From: Chimonanthus salicifolius | Lineage: Eukaryota; Streptophyta; Magnoliopsida; Laurales; Calycanthaceae | NCBI GenBank assembly: GCA_013350335.1 | Contig: CM023542.1 | Coordinates: forward strand, 8,356,025 to 8,420,024 | Length of the DNA: 64,000 nt | Reading direction: 5' to 3' | Part shown: one piece after another, positions 43,352-54,161 of the stretch | How the letters are laid out: each line of letters opens with the position of its first letter | How positions within the stretch are numbered: position 1 is the first letter of the stretch | The notes under the pieces: generated by a model | Told to the model about the DNA's origin: nothing | Database searches by the model: none | What the model saw: the letters and a program-made list of their open reading frames with translations, nothing else | Position numbers and translations under genes: made by a program

Positions 43352-44979
43352 TGGACCTGTTCCCAACTTCTCGAGTTCCCATAGTTTTTATCAGGTCAGC
43401 TGTTACTAAAGCCTGCAAACAAGCACAGCAAGCTTAGCTTGGCTCAATTGGGTCTGAGTTCAACCTTTGACTCAGTATAAACTGGCTGAGCTCAAGGTTA
43501 GTTAATCCTCGGTTTGACTCAACCTTTTAAGAGGATTGATCACTGGAATTTGAGATTGAGCTCAGTTTACCTTGGTATGTTCATAACTTTGTATGCATGT
43601 TTGAATGTATTAAACAAGTATGCATGACCCTATATGCATTTATAGGTTTCATTACTACTGGATGCTGTCCCTAGATTATACATCTGTATGTTTTAAATCA
43701 ATAAAAATGAGTTGAGCCCAGGAAAGTTTAAGAGAGTGGAAGATGGATTTGGCTTGCCTTGGCTTGGTTTTTTTTAAAAAAAATTGAACTTGAACGTTCA
43801 ATTAAACGTTAGGAAACTGAGATCGAATTTGACTCTTGATGACTTGAACTCAGTTCACAACACTTAGCCAAGCTCAGGCTAGCCCAGCTTCTCTCTGCTC
43901 AGTGAGTTTACACCTACCAGTCAAATAATAGTCAACCTGAACCAAACAATCTTCTGGCTACTGATAGTGGGTAAAAACAACACAGTACAAATTTAATTTG
44001 GGTTCGAATTTTTGTCTAACCTATAATCCAAACTGACTATCTCAACCTAAGAGTACCATATTAACACAAATATGTTAAGATAACGGTTCAAAAAGCCATT
44101 CTATTCTCACTCCACGTCAAAAGATCATTTATGTAGAATTACTTATTATGTGTGGATAGGGAGTGTTGTATATGCTCCGAAGATTAACTGAGTACTTTAA
44201 GAATCTTGAACACTTTAATCATAAAAAAATTCAACCCATACATTCTATGCTTCCAAACTTCAAAATCCATTTTTCACACTTGCGCCTCGACTTTTGCTAT
44301 TTTTCAGCCAAAATTTCATTCAATCATAAATTTAATTAAAAAATCAAATTAATGAGCTAAAATTTTCAGTGAAAATAGATTAAAATGGGCTGAACTGTAG
44401 CCTTCTACGGTAATTTTTATGTTTTTGAAAAACAAAAACAAAAATTGCATAGAGGGCGGGATCATTTTCAGTCAAAAATTTAAATTAAAACTGAAGTCTT
44501 TCTTATTATATATTCTGATTTTGAGTTCTCATTTTTGTAAATCAAAGCATTTTGGAAGTTTACTTGACTCAATTCCTTTTCAGTAGTATACTATTATCTC
44601 ATCCTCTTTAAATGCACTGCATACAATATATTTAAGTTGGAGATTGGACAGGACAAGCTAATTCTTTCATGAGAAGACGATACAATTACTTCATTATAAT
44701 TTAAATAATAAAATAATTTGATTAAAATTTAAATATCAGACATAATCATCATTTTAATCATAATACAACGTCTTCATTTAGTGACTGAATTGGGCCACAC
44801 TTCCCTGTTTGACTTTACTCACTGTAATACTAAATATCTGACATTAATTTTTTTTTCAATATTCTAAACTGTCATTATCTAATAAATGAGAAAAGGAGTT
44901 GTATTTTAATTCGATTTAATTCATCTGCTGCATCTGTTGGGGAAAGTGAAACCCACTCATGTTGCAAGACTTATTTAGA
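43352..44979. other. Non-coding DNA
   Basis: No gene recognised. Part of 43420-43930 is rich in GAGCTCA, TTGAGC and CTCAACC words and may be a decayed repeat, but it has no definable ends. Confidence 0.4.
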
Positions 44980-44987
44980 CTCTTGAA

Positions 44988-45195
44988 GAGGGGGCGAAAA
45001 ACGGTGTATCTGAGATCTCGACATCTTGCTCGTTGACATTGGACGATATAATTTTTATAAATCTCGGTCGATATCGGCCGAGATCTCGCCCGATATCGGT
45101 CGAGATCTCGCCCGTACAGCTGATATATTTTAAATCGGCCGAAATATCTCAGGCGTAAAAAATCCAAGATATCTTTGGCCTTTTTTTGACCTCTG
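44988..45195. mobile_element. Short hAT MITE of the CGGCCGATAT family (208 bp)
   Basis: It starts GAGGGGGCGAAAAACGG and ends in the complement of CAGAGGTCAAAAAAA. Flanks CTCTTGAA (44980-44987) and CTCTTAAA (45196-45203) agree at 7 of 8 bases. Inside are GATATCGGCCGAGATCTCG words like those at the ends of 41018-43343. Confidence 0.75.
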
Positions 45196-45203
45196 CTCTT
45201 AAA

Positions 45204-47001
45204 TGAGAACTTTCATTAAATGAAACAAGATATGTTTGATAAGTGATTATATTGATATAAAGTATGAAATTTTTATTACTATTTAATTATTTAAATTATA
45301 TAATCTTGATTTTTTAATTTTTAATAAATAATTGATTTTAAAAAAAATTAAAAATAGAATAATCACATAAAGAATATAATTTATTAATCATGAGGAATTA
45401 ATTTGATGGTCATATTTCCACCTTTGTATGCAGGAACTAGGAAGTCTTAAAATAAGCTTCCCTCAATACAAAAAGAGTCACTCTCTATAATTTGTACCTT
45501 ATGTGCAAATAGCGAGGTTTATATATACCTCTAAAATTAGTAAAGTAAATTGTATGACTAAATCAAACAGGACACTTGAATATTTTGATCTTAAAAAATT
45601 TATATATACTCTATTTATATAATATTTTTAGGACATATTTCATCCCACAGACATTTTGTATAATCCGACAAGATTTCACTGTATTATTCATTTTATCATC
45701 TGAATCATCTTACCAAATCTTTTTTTACTTTAAGTGATTCAAAATTTCAACAAATCAATTTAAAAAACAAAATAAATAATATAATAAAAATTGTATCAAA
45801 ATTACACAAAAAATCTGTGAAATGATAGCTACCCTATTCTTAAAAGGATTTTTTCTTCTCTCTCTCCATCCCATCTTCCCACCTGGGTCACGCATGACAT
45901 GAAATGGCACCAGCCTGGCAGTAACTTCTTTAGACCTTTGGACCTGTCACATAGATAACATACATGGGAACTCTCTGCAACTTTAATTCCCAGCACGTTC
46001 ACCTTCAGAGTATACTATTTATGGACAAAATTTAATAAATGTGAACCCATTTCGATAGTGCAATTTCAGCAATAGAATTGACTAGTGCAGTCGTAGGATA
46101 AAACGGGAAAAAAATATTAAAATTAGGGGCCCCACTCTTCTAAAGGGCAATTTTTTTTTTTTTGAGAAGGGTTTTAAGCAGAATATCTATTTTACTATTC
46201 CATTGTCCATCTGAATATTTATCATAAATATGAAGGTTAAAAACGGCGAGTAGAGACACTTTAAAACAGCGAGCCGTTATGATTTTTTCATGTTTTACTT
46301 GATTTTCAAATGAGATCATTTCTTTATATCAAAATTTATTTATTTTAAATTTTATAAACTCTATCACTGATTTTAAATTAAAAATATATTGTTTTAGACT
46401 TAAAAAATTACACCCTTAAAATTACATCAGTCGTTTATGAGAAAGAACCTCCGCTCAAATCAAGTTCCTTTCAAGACAATTGATACTGGCCCATGCTAGT
46501 TTTTTATTTTATTTTTTTTAAAATCAGTTTTGAATATTTTTTCATTATTTTTATTAATATTTTTTATTTTAAGAAGGTTTGAAAGAAATTTGTTCAATTT
46601 TAGAATTATTTTCATCAATTTTAACCATTTTGAGTAATTTTTATTAATTCTTTTGAGTTTCGGCTATATCATAATTTTGAGTTTTGAGTTTTTGTTGAAA
46701 ATAATTTAATAAAATAATATGTAGTGCTCATGGAATTCAATAGATATGTTTTAATGTTATTCACATATTTTTTTGAGCGGTAATGTCATTCACATAATTT
46801 GTAGAGTGTCAGTGTGATTTTCTAATATTCTTCTAAAATTTTGATGAAAGTTGGGATTTTTAAGATACTTCTCATTTATGAGTTTCTTGTCGAAAAAAAG
46901 TGAATGAATAATATATAAATGTTTCTACAATTAAATAAAGAGCCCTTAATGTGATTGGTAGAATTTTTATGGCCTTTATCTAATTTTTTTAATATTTAGA
47001 C
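45204..47001. other. AT-rich non-coding DNA
   Basis: No coding sequence or defined element recognised. Several T- and A-tracts are present. Confidence 0.4.
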
Positions 47002-47351
47002 TAGGGGCCGAAATTTCGTTGAAACGAGATATTGGATATCAGCCGATCTCTCTCTCTCTCTCCTTCTTTTTCATTTTTTACAAATATCGGTTATTTATTT
47101 ATTTTCTTATTTTTTGAATAAAAAACAAAAAGCAGCCTAGTTTTTTTTAAAAAAAATGGAAAACACAAATATCTGTTGATTTGTTGGCTGATATTAAGTC
47201 GATATGGGCTAATATCGGCTAAGATATCGGCCTGGGCTCACGACCGATATCTGGATTTTTAAAAAAAAACCGATAAATGTATTGGCCATATCAGCCTATT
47301 TCCTCAACGTACGGCTGATACAATACCTATTTATCGAGATTTTTATCACTG
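47002..47351. mobile_element. hAT MITE of the CGGCCGATAT family (350 bp)
   Basis: It starts TAGGGGCCGAAATTTCG and ends in the complement of CAGTGATAAAAATCTCG. Flanks ATTTAGAC and ATTAAGAC agree at 7 of 8 bases. It contains a (TC) run (47046-47062) and GATATCGGC-type words. It is more diverged than the other two copies. Confidence 0.65.
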
Positions 47352-47857
47352 ATTAAGACATTTTTACGAAACTGAAAAATTTTTACAATAATTTTTTTAT
47401 AAATTATAATAAAAGATAGTGTTATTAGAGGATACTTGAGAACATGAAGTTCATATTTGGTATTTTCTTATATTGGTTTTCTTCTATATAAAACTTTTAG
47501 ACATTTTCTAAAGTTTTAGAATATTTTTCAAATTTTTAGAGTACATTAGAATTTTGACTTTTAAAAGTCTAAAACTTCATAAAAATTTCCTTACTTCAAA
47601 AAGAAAATATACTCACTCTAAATTTTCCGTTTTTCCTTATTTTTCTGTGCTTTTTTTAAAAAAAAGAGAGGCCGGCTTGCCCATATCATAGTACCGGGCC
47701 CTGCTGCATTTTAAACAAACCCCTGCCTTTCAGTTTCAAGGGATCAGATTTGACATTGAAATCAAGTTTTGTTGGATCCAACACCCTAATCTCTACTCTT
47801 TCATCTGAGGATTAAGAATGGGAAAACCCTCTGTATGAAGAAGGCGATGGAATGCTT
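47352..47857. other. AT-rich non-coding DNA
   Basis: Nothing recognised. Confidence 0.4.
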
Positions 47858-48037
47858 ATTTTTTTTTTTTTTAATTTAGGTGTGAAAAATCACATAAAAT
47901 TTAGTATAAAACTCTCACGAGTGATATCAACTGCCTTAAGTTACACCAAGTTACACCATGAGATTTCGAACTTAGTCCCAATTAAGTTAATATCGATACT
48001 ACTGTAAATGTATCACTATATCAGTTGAGATTTTGAT
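47858..48037 (-). mobile_element. tRNA-derived SINE, family 1, diverged copy
   Basis: A T-tract, then the family body (GTGATATCAACTG, TTACACCAAGTTACACCATGAG), a box B relative (AAGTTCGAAATCTC on the minus strand) and a box A relative (ATCTCAACTGATATAG on the minus strand). It has about the same length as the copy at 35927-36095 but is more diverged. Confidence 0.72.
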
Positions 48038-49337
48038 CCCTAAAATATCTGTCCGACATTTTACCCTGGTTTTAATCAATATACAGAATTTACAATGTGA
48101 ATAGATAGATAAAGATGGGAACAAATGTAGCCCATATTGGAATCTCATATCCGTTGAACTAAGTTGTAACCTCAGCGTTAAAAATTCGGTTAGTGATGTG
48201 TAGCGACTGTTATAGTCATTGCACCATAATGGTGCATAGAGATTTGTAGCAGCCGATACATTTTCTGTCTCTTTCGATTTTCTTTTAAAAAAAATTGAAA
48301 ATTTTACAAAGAATGTAAAAAATTCTAACTTCAAGAAGATGTAATTGTACCATTAGAACCCGGTCATTTAGCTATTGAAATATTTTTTGGAATCATGTGA
48401 AATTGATAATTTCAAATATTTGTAAAAATTAATGAAAAATCAAGATTTATCACTATATTAATATTTTTACATTAAATAAACTTTAAGAAAAAATGAAACT
48501 AATACAATAAACATAAATCATATATTTCATAATAATAAAATTCGGTTTAAAAAAAAGTACATGTTCATGGAAAATTTTAAATGAGAGTGTGAGAAGAAGG
48601 GAATGAGAGAGAGTTTGAAAAAACTTCAAAGACCAAAAAATGGTGGAAGATGATCTTGAGTTTAAAGGGGCAAAAAACAAAAATCCTAATTTTTATTACT
48701 TTTTACCGTTAAATGACAATGACCGAATTTAAGCTCGTATCAACCGAATTTAAGTTGATACTTATCAGCCAAATTTATGTACGACAGCATTTATAAGATT
48801 CGTGATGAGTTAATAAAATCCACAACAATTTAGCTGATACACACCATATAAGCCAAATTAGTAAGAACGATAATACATTAATTAATATAATATCTATGAA
48901 TATAAGAGAAATTCCTCTTCCAGTTATCTTCGTACATCTTTCCTAATAGTAAGAGTAATACATCATCTCTTATCTATTTGATTTTGACAAGCGATAAATT
49001 TCATTATGATAGGATATACAAGTCATGTTTGATTGAATTGAATGTGAAATTATCTTTCTGCAACTCATTTTGATGCCGTGAATTTTCTTTTTTATGATTA
49101 TTCCTAAACATGTTAGTTGTTTAGTATACCAATACAACATTCATTTCTAATTTTTTATAAGTGATAAACATGGGATGGGTGCAATAGTAGTCCTCCTTGA
49201 TGCAATTTTAATTTACAAAAATTTGAATTATAGGAAACTCGTGTAAGTTATCCTGAGTTGGGTTTGTCTCAACCGAAGCAGACATGATTAGAGAGATTTT
49301 TCAATTTAAAGAAAAAATTAAAGATGCACTCGTATAT
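48038..49337. other. AT-rich non-coding DNA
   Basis: No gene recognised. The right edge (49322-49337) is the left target copy of the next SINE. Confidence 0.4.
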
Positions 49338-49513
49338 TTTGTTTTTGTTTTTTATAGTCGACGGTACCCATGAGGTAAGGGTCCTCTTAAACCTCTTGGG
49401 AGAGTGCTCCACACTTACACAGGACGCCTCCATTTTACTTCGTTAGAACTCGAATAAGTGACCTCTCGTTTCTTGAAGTGAGAAATAATCAATTGAGTTA
49501 CTCAACGTTGGGT
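49338..49513 (-). mobile_element. tRNA-derived SINE, family 2
   Basis: Minus strand: tRNA-like head (AGTAACTCAATTGATTATTTC, here shown to 20 bases or fewer as box A AACTCAATTGA), box B TATTCGAGTTCTAAC, and body GAGCACTCTCCCAAGAGGTTT. A 16-bp duplication with one mismatch flanks it: AGATGCACTCGTATAT (49322-49337) and AGATGCACTCTTATAT (49514-49529). The body matches the plus-strand copy at 50172-50330. Confidence 0.82.
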
Positions 49514-50171
49514 AGATGCACTCTTATATCTACAAGATGATTGAGAGATTTTAGATGTGCAAGCTAAGATGGGGATAAAGAAAGAGGAATAGTTGTTAAT
49601 TCAATGAGGTGTAGAAGATTGCAAGACCATAAATATAGTTTGAAATCTAAAAAAATCAAAAAGAAAATTAACCTGATTTGTTTTATTTATTACTAGGATG
49701 AGTCAACTCAAGCATTTAACAAATTTAGAATTTTAGACTACTTAGGTCAAAAAGTAAGATTCAATCGGACTTATTAAAGAATATTATTTTATATTATAAT
49801 ATACATATAATTTGATAAATATAAAAACAGGAAAATTGGCAGAAAATACTCAATAAAAAAGGAAAAATTATCATAAATATTAAAAAAAATGATATATAGT
49901 TAAACATTATCAGAATTTTTGAATTTTGTTAGTAACTTCATGATGAACTTCTAAACAAAAAGAACCATTCCTATTCCTTTCCCATTCTAGTAGCTTATCC
50001 CCACTCTGCCCTCTTTTCCAATATTATCAACAAGACAACTTTCCCATATTTATTTCCATTTTTAAGAAAAAGGAAGAGAGATTTTACAAATTGTGACCCC
50101 CTCCTTTTGTCAGCACACTCACTTTCTCAATTTTACCATATCTAATATTTCCTTTTTTAGAAAGCCAAACC

Positions 50172-50330
50172 TTAAACTCAAAACTAGCTACTTCTCGCCT
50201 CAATAAATTAGAGGTATGTAGTTCGAGTCCTAACAGTGTAAACTCAAGACGTCATGTGTGGGTATGGGGTGCTCTCCCGAGGGATTTAGAAGGGCCCTTG
50301 CCTTCTAGTTCCCCTCAATCATCAAAAATA
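50172..50330 (+). mobile_element. tRNA-derived SINE, family 2, second copy
   Basis: Head with box B GTTCGAGTCCTAAC, body GACGTCATGTGTGGGTATGG and GGTGCTCTCCCGAGGGATTTAGA, then an A-rich tail. It is the same family as 49338-49513 but in opposite orientation. Target duplication not clear. Confidence 0.72.
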
Positions 50331-50904
50331 AAAATCCAAACATTTTTTTTCTCTTTTCTCTTCCAGAGAAGAAGGCAAAATGGTTTGTTCCTTTTAAGGG
50401 CATTGTACCATGGTGAAAAGTAATGGTGCACAGATCATTATTCAAGATTTGGTTAAACTTTATCATATTCTTATCTAAAAATAGATTTTTGTCTTGAAAA
50501 ATGGTCTAAAAATTAGAAAATGAGATTTTATGATTACATTTGGTGATTTTACAGCATATGTTGGAATTTTTTTATTAATATCTAAAAATAGAAAAATTAA
50601 ATAAAAAATTTTGAATTAAAAAATTATTTACTATAAAATTTTGACTAATGTTACTTGAGTCTTGTTAAATAAGTAGATTTGGATAAAATTAACTCATTTA
50701 TTAATTAATTTTAAGATATTTAACCAAAAGAAATTATCTATTGTGAACATATTCACATAGTATTAGATTCAAACCAATTAACTCAACTCGAAATCCATAT
50801 GACCATACAAGTTATGAATATAACACGGTAATTGGACTTGACACTCATCTTAAGTATCTCAACTATTTAAAATAAATGAACTAATTAATTTCAAATTTAT
50901 TTAT
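50331..50904. other. AT-rich flank of the MULE
   Basis: Nothing coding recognised. It ends at TAAAGAAA, the left target copy of the MULE. Confidence 0.4.
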
Positions 50905-50912
50905 TAAAGAAA

Positions 50913-51330
50913 GGATAATTATTTAGACACGGCATTTTCATTATGCAGACATGTTTTTCAGTTTTTCGAAGGAAATTACCGAGTTGCCATTCCGTGTCAG
51001 CGTGGTCCAGACGTGAAATAAGAACATTTTTCCGTCGTTTGTACTATAAAATCGTTCGGACCATAGTTCATGCGTAAATCATATCGTCCAAACCATCCTA
51101 CGACTGTAAAATTTCATTCCTCTCAGTTAAAATTGTCCGGACTATTATTCATGTGTAAATTCTACCGTCCGGACCATCCTATAAATGTATATAAGATCGT
51201 CTGGACCATCCACTAGTATGGTCTGAACAATCTTAACTGAAGCTACGACTGTAATTTTCTAGGCCTCTCAGTTAAGATTGTCCGGACCATGATTATGCAT
51301 CGTCCAGACGATTTATATAACTTATATAAG
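50913..51330 (+). repeat. Left TIR of the MULE with palindromic iterons
   Basis: About 420 bp. It contains repeated degenerate copies of CGTCCGGACNAT in forms such as CGTTCGGACCAT, TTGTCCGGACTAT and CGTCTGGACCAT, interspersed with CTCAGTTAA and TTCATGTGTAAATTCTA. A TATA-like stretch (TTATATAACTTATATAAG, 51313-51330) near its inner edge may start the plus-strand gene. Confidence 0.85.
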
Positions 51331-52350
51331 CCGAACGAAACCTAAAACTCATTTTCCCCCATTTCACTTTGTTCCAAGGACTTTCTCCCTTCCTCCAAAC
51401 GAAAAATCGATCTCAGTGCGAACGATTCCTCTCCCTTCCCCCAATCATTCGATCGATTTCTCACTTCCCCCAATCGTTCGATCGATTTCGGACATGCTTC
51501 TCACTCAACTCCCTCACTTTGGACCTTCGAACTTCGACCTTCCACCTTCCACCTTCAATCTTCAACGTTCCACCTACACATGGCATCAAATATAGGATCA
51601 TCGAAGAGAAAGGGAAAATCTACCTCTACAAACAAGCAGAAGAAACAGAGGAAAAATTCTACCTTCAACGTCAATTATTTCATCTCTGAGGAAGTTGCCA
51701 CCCTATACAAAGATGATTTGCCCACTCGACCCTATCTCTTTGGTAAAATCATCTATCTTTCCTTTTTTCCACCCTTTGAACTGAAAACCAAAGAGTATTT
51801 TGAATCCCTTCGGTGGAAAAAATTCTTGGAAATAAAATCGGATATGTATCCTACTTTAATAAAGGAATTTTGTGCAAACATAAAATCAAGGGATGAATAC
51901 TCCATAGAATCCAAAGTCTGAGGTTGTGAAATGTTTTTTTCGTGTGATAGATTGGACATTATGTTCAATCTCCACAAGGCCACAATTGTTAAGAATGGAA
52001 CTAATACATCGCCTACCGATGTTGATGGCTTCACTGTTTTGGGCACCCTCAAGCAAATGTGTGGGCGCACTGATATTACCGAAGATGATAAGCCCGGTTT
52101 GACGGACCTAACAGTTGATGCCCGAATCATCTATCACATTATTGTAAAGAATATTTTTCCTAGAAAATGGCATAGTAACCATGTGTCCTGCTTTGATTTT
52201 TTTCTCATCTGGTGCATCATGAATGTCAAGCAAATCTCCTGCTCCTATATAATCATAAGTCACATGGGAGCTTGCCTCAAGACAAAAAAATTATAGTCTT
52301 CCATACGGTCTTATGTTTTTTTACTTCTTTGGAAAACGCGGAATCGATTT

Positions 52351-52663
52351 TGTGACCCTAGAGTGGCTGATCCAAGTGAAATTGGGCCCTGTCGGACGGA
52401 CCAGCAGAGTGGGCCGATCGGATCCAACAGTCCAGCTGTGGGTGGGACTTGTGGAAAGTCCCACATCGGAAGTTGAGGAGCTTGAGAGGGGGTTTATAAG
52501 TAGTTTTGCTCCCTCAAACCAGCAAGACGCATTTTGGACCCGAACTTAGGCCGGGTTTGATCCAAAAACCGTGCAGGCTCACCCGTGTGCACTTGTGGGC
52601 CCAAAGCGGACAATATCTTGCTGGGCCGAGCCCCAAACCCTTTTTATGGGCCGCGCTGTTACA
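52351..52663 (+). mobile_element. Small solo LTR (313 bp) with snRNA-like promoter words
   Basis: It begins TGTGACCC, ends CTGTTACA and is flanked by GATTT on both sides (52346-52350 and 52664-52668). Inside is GTCCCACATCG (52458-52468), identical to the plant snRNA upstream sequence element core, followed 24 bp later by TTTATAAG (52493-52500). The size suits a TRIM or small LTR element. It interrupts the second gene of the MULE. Confidence 0.82.
52458..52500 (+). promoter_or_regulatory. USE-like element plus TATA box
   Basis: RTCCCACATCG and a TATA box are the two promoter elements of plant spliceosomal snRNA genes. The 24-bp gap resembles the RNA polymerase III (U6) arrangement, where a wider gap marks polymerase II genes. 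The match is seen in sequence; activity is inferred. Confidence 0.5.
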
Positions 52664-53327
52664 GATTTTCTCCCTGAAGATAAAGTAGCTATGGAGCCCA
52701 TTGATACCTTTGGTCAGGTCACTTTGAATAAAATGGGATTTAGATTCTACAATGCACAAAACCGGTGGTTTCTCAAAGCAGAAAAGGAACCTGTAGTTCA
52801 GGCACCTGAACTTGAGGCACATGAAGTTCAGGCACCTCAAGTTCAGCAGATTTTTGACAGCATTTCGACTTTGAATGACAACATGAATAAGAAATTTGAT
52901 GACATATAGGAACGTATGCCGAGTCAAGATACAAGGATTAATACTTTGTCTCTCAAAGTCGTAGATAATATGAGGTTATCTGTTTTAATTGCTTAGAGAA
53001 ATAGAATACCAGCACATGTAGGACCTAGTGAAGGTGGACTACAATGTTTTATAGGTCCACCAAGTCATGGCTCCACTACTGGCCTGACTAGATTTGCTCC
53101 ACATGTATCAACTTCTGCCTTCACTTCTGCACCTGCACAAGCTTTTGGACCACCACCTGCTGCAACACCTGCATCTGCTTCTGGACCACCACTTGTTGCT
53201 ACACCTGCATCTGCTTTTGTCTCCACTGCTCCTGAGGATGTTGCTACAACACCTGCACCTGCTTCTTGCTCCACTCATCCTCCGACTGTTCCTGATACAT
53301 CTGCAAAGGCTTCTGGCTCCCCATAGT

Positions 53328-53828
53328 TCTTCCTTTTGATGATATGGAAAAGTGGAATAGATATTGTAATTTTCATATTTTGATAAGGACATGTAAAGGA
53401 AATGATTTTGTAATTTTCCTATTTTGAAATGAAACTGTTCTATATGTGTTTTGAATGAATGTGCTCTATATGGCTTGGATTGATGAATTAAAATTTCTCT
53501 TCTTCTATTTACAAATTAAACCCATTGAAGGCAAATTAAACCCATTCAAGGCAATTCCATATAAAAATGCAAATCTAACTGCTGATTAGAAAAAATGTTT
53601 CCTTTAATCAAAACACTGAGGTATGCTTATGACATTGACCTAGTACCAGCACAACATTGACCCAGTACCAGAACATTGACACAGTACCAACACATTATGT
53701 TCAATGAAGCTCAATGAATACTCCCTAAACCATATAACCCTTCACTGATTCTACCAATGCTGGAAATCACTAGTATCTCTAAGTTCATTAGACCACTGCA
53801 TAACATTTTGAAAAATGTCATTAGAACA
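53328..53828. other. Convergent gap between the two MULE genes
   Basis: AT-rich DNA with no frame of its own. TTGACCCAGTACCA-like words repeat at about 53635-53690. Confidence 0.5.
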
Positions 53829-54161
53829 TTATATACCTGTAACAATGTAAATATACAGAGAATTGAGTGAATAAATTACTTGGGATACCTCAGAAGAGTT
53901 ATATGTCGATTCATCATAGAAGTTGTAAGAACCACCGGGCTGTGGAAAAAGGAATAGATGTTAGTCTTCATCACTGTAATAATTATGTAGAAATAATATG
54001 ACAATGCACCATATTCTAATAATCACTTACTTGGGATATTTGAGACAAACACACTGTGGATGATTCACGAAAATCTTCTACATTAGGCAAAACATTTAAA
54101 TCAATACTCGTTGATGCTGATGCTTATGAAGTAAGACGATCTGGACAAGTTCTAGAATTAT

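Larger units (their letters stand above)
51580..53327 (+). pseudogene. MULE second gene, resembles 'putative plant transposon protein' family
   Basis: From an ATG at 51580 the frame encodes a basic N-terminus (SSKRKGKSTSTNKQKKQRK, a possible nuclear signal), a globular part (to about 52296), and after the solo LTR a C-terminal part ending in a Pro/Ala/Ser/Thr-rich tail (53090-53327). The pattern IFPRKWHSNHVSC...FFLIWCIM...YIIISHM, then LPYG, resembles a plant-only transposon-associated family (RGHRDEVS...FL...LGYLMM.HM...LPYG). Defects are in-frame stops at 51919-51921, 52907-52909 and about 52996, a frame change near 52290, and the solo LTR at 52351-52663. The reading frame resumes across that LTR once it and one target copy are discounted. 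Its biochemical role is unknown; similarity is from memory of the pattern only. Confidence 0.62.

Noticed and set aside
53065..53392. Minus-strand Ala/Gly-rich frame and plus-strand Leu/His-rich frame
   Set aside because: Shadows of the Pro/Ala/Ser/Thr-rich tail of the MULE second gene.
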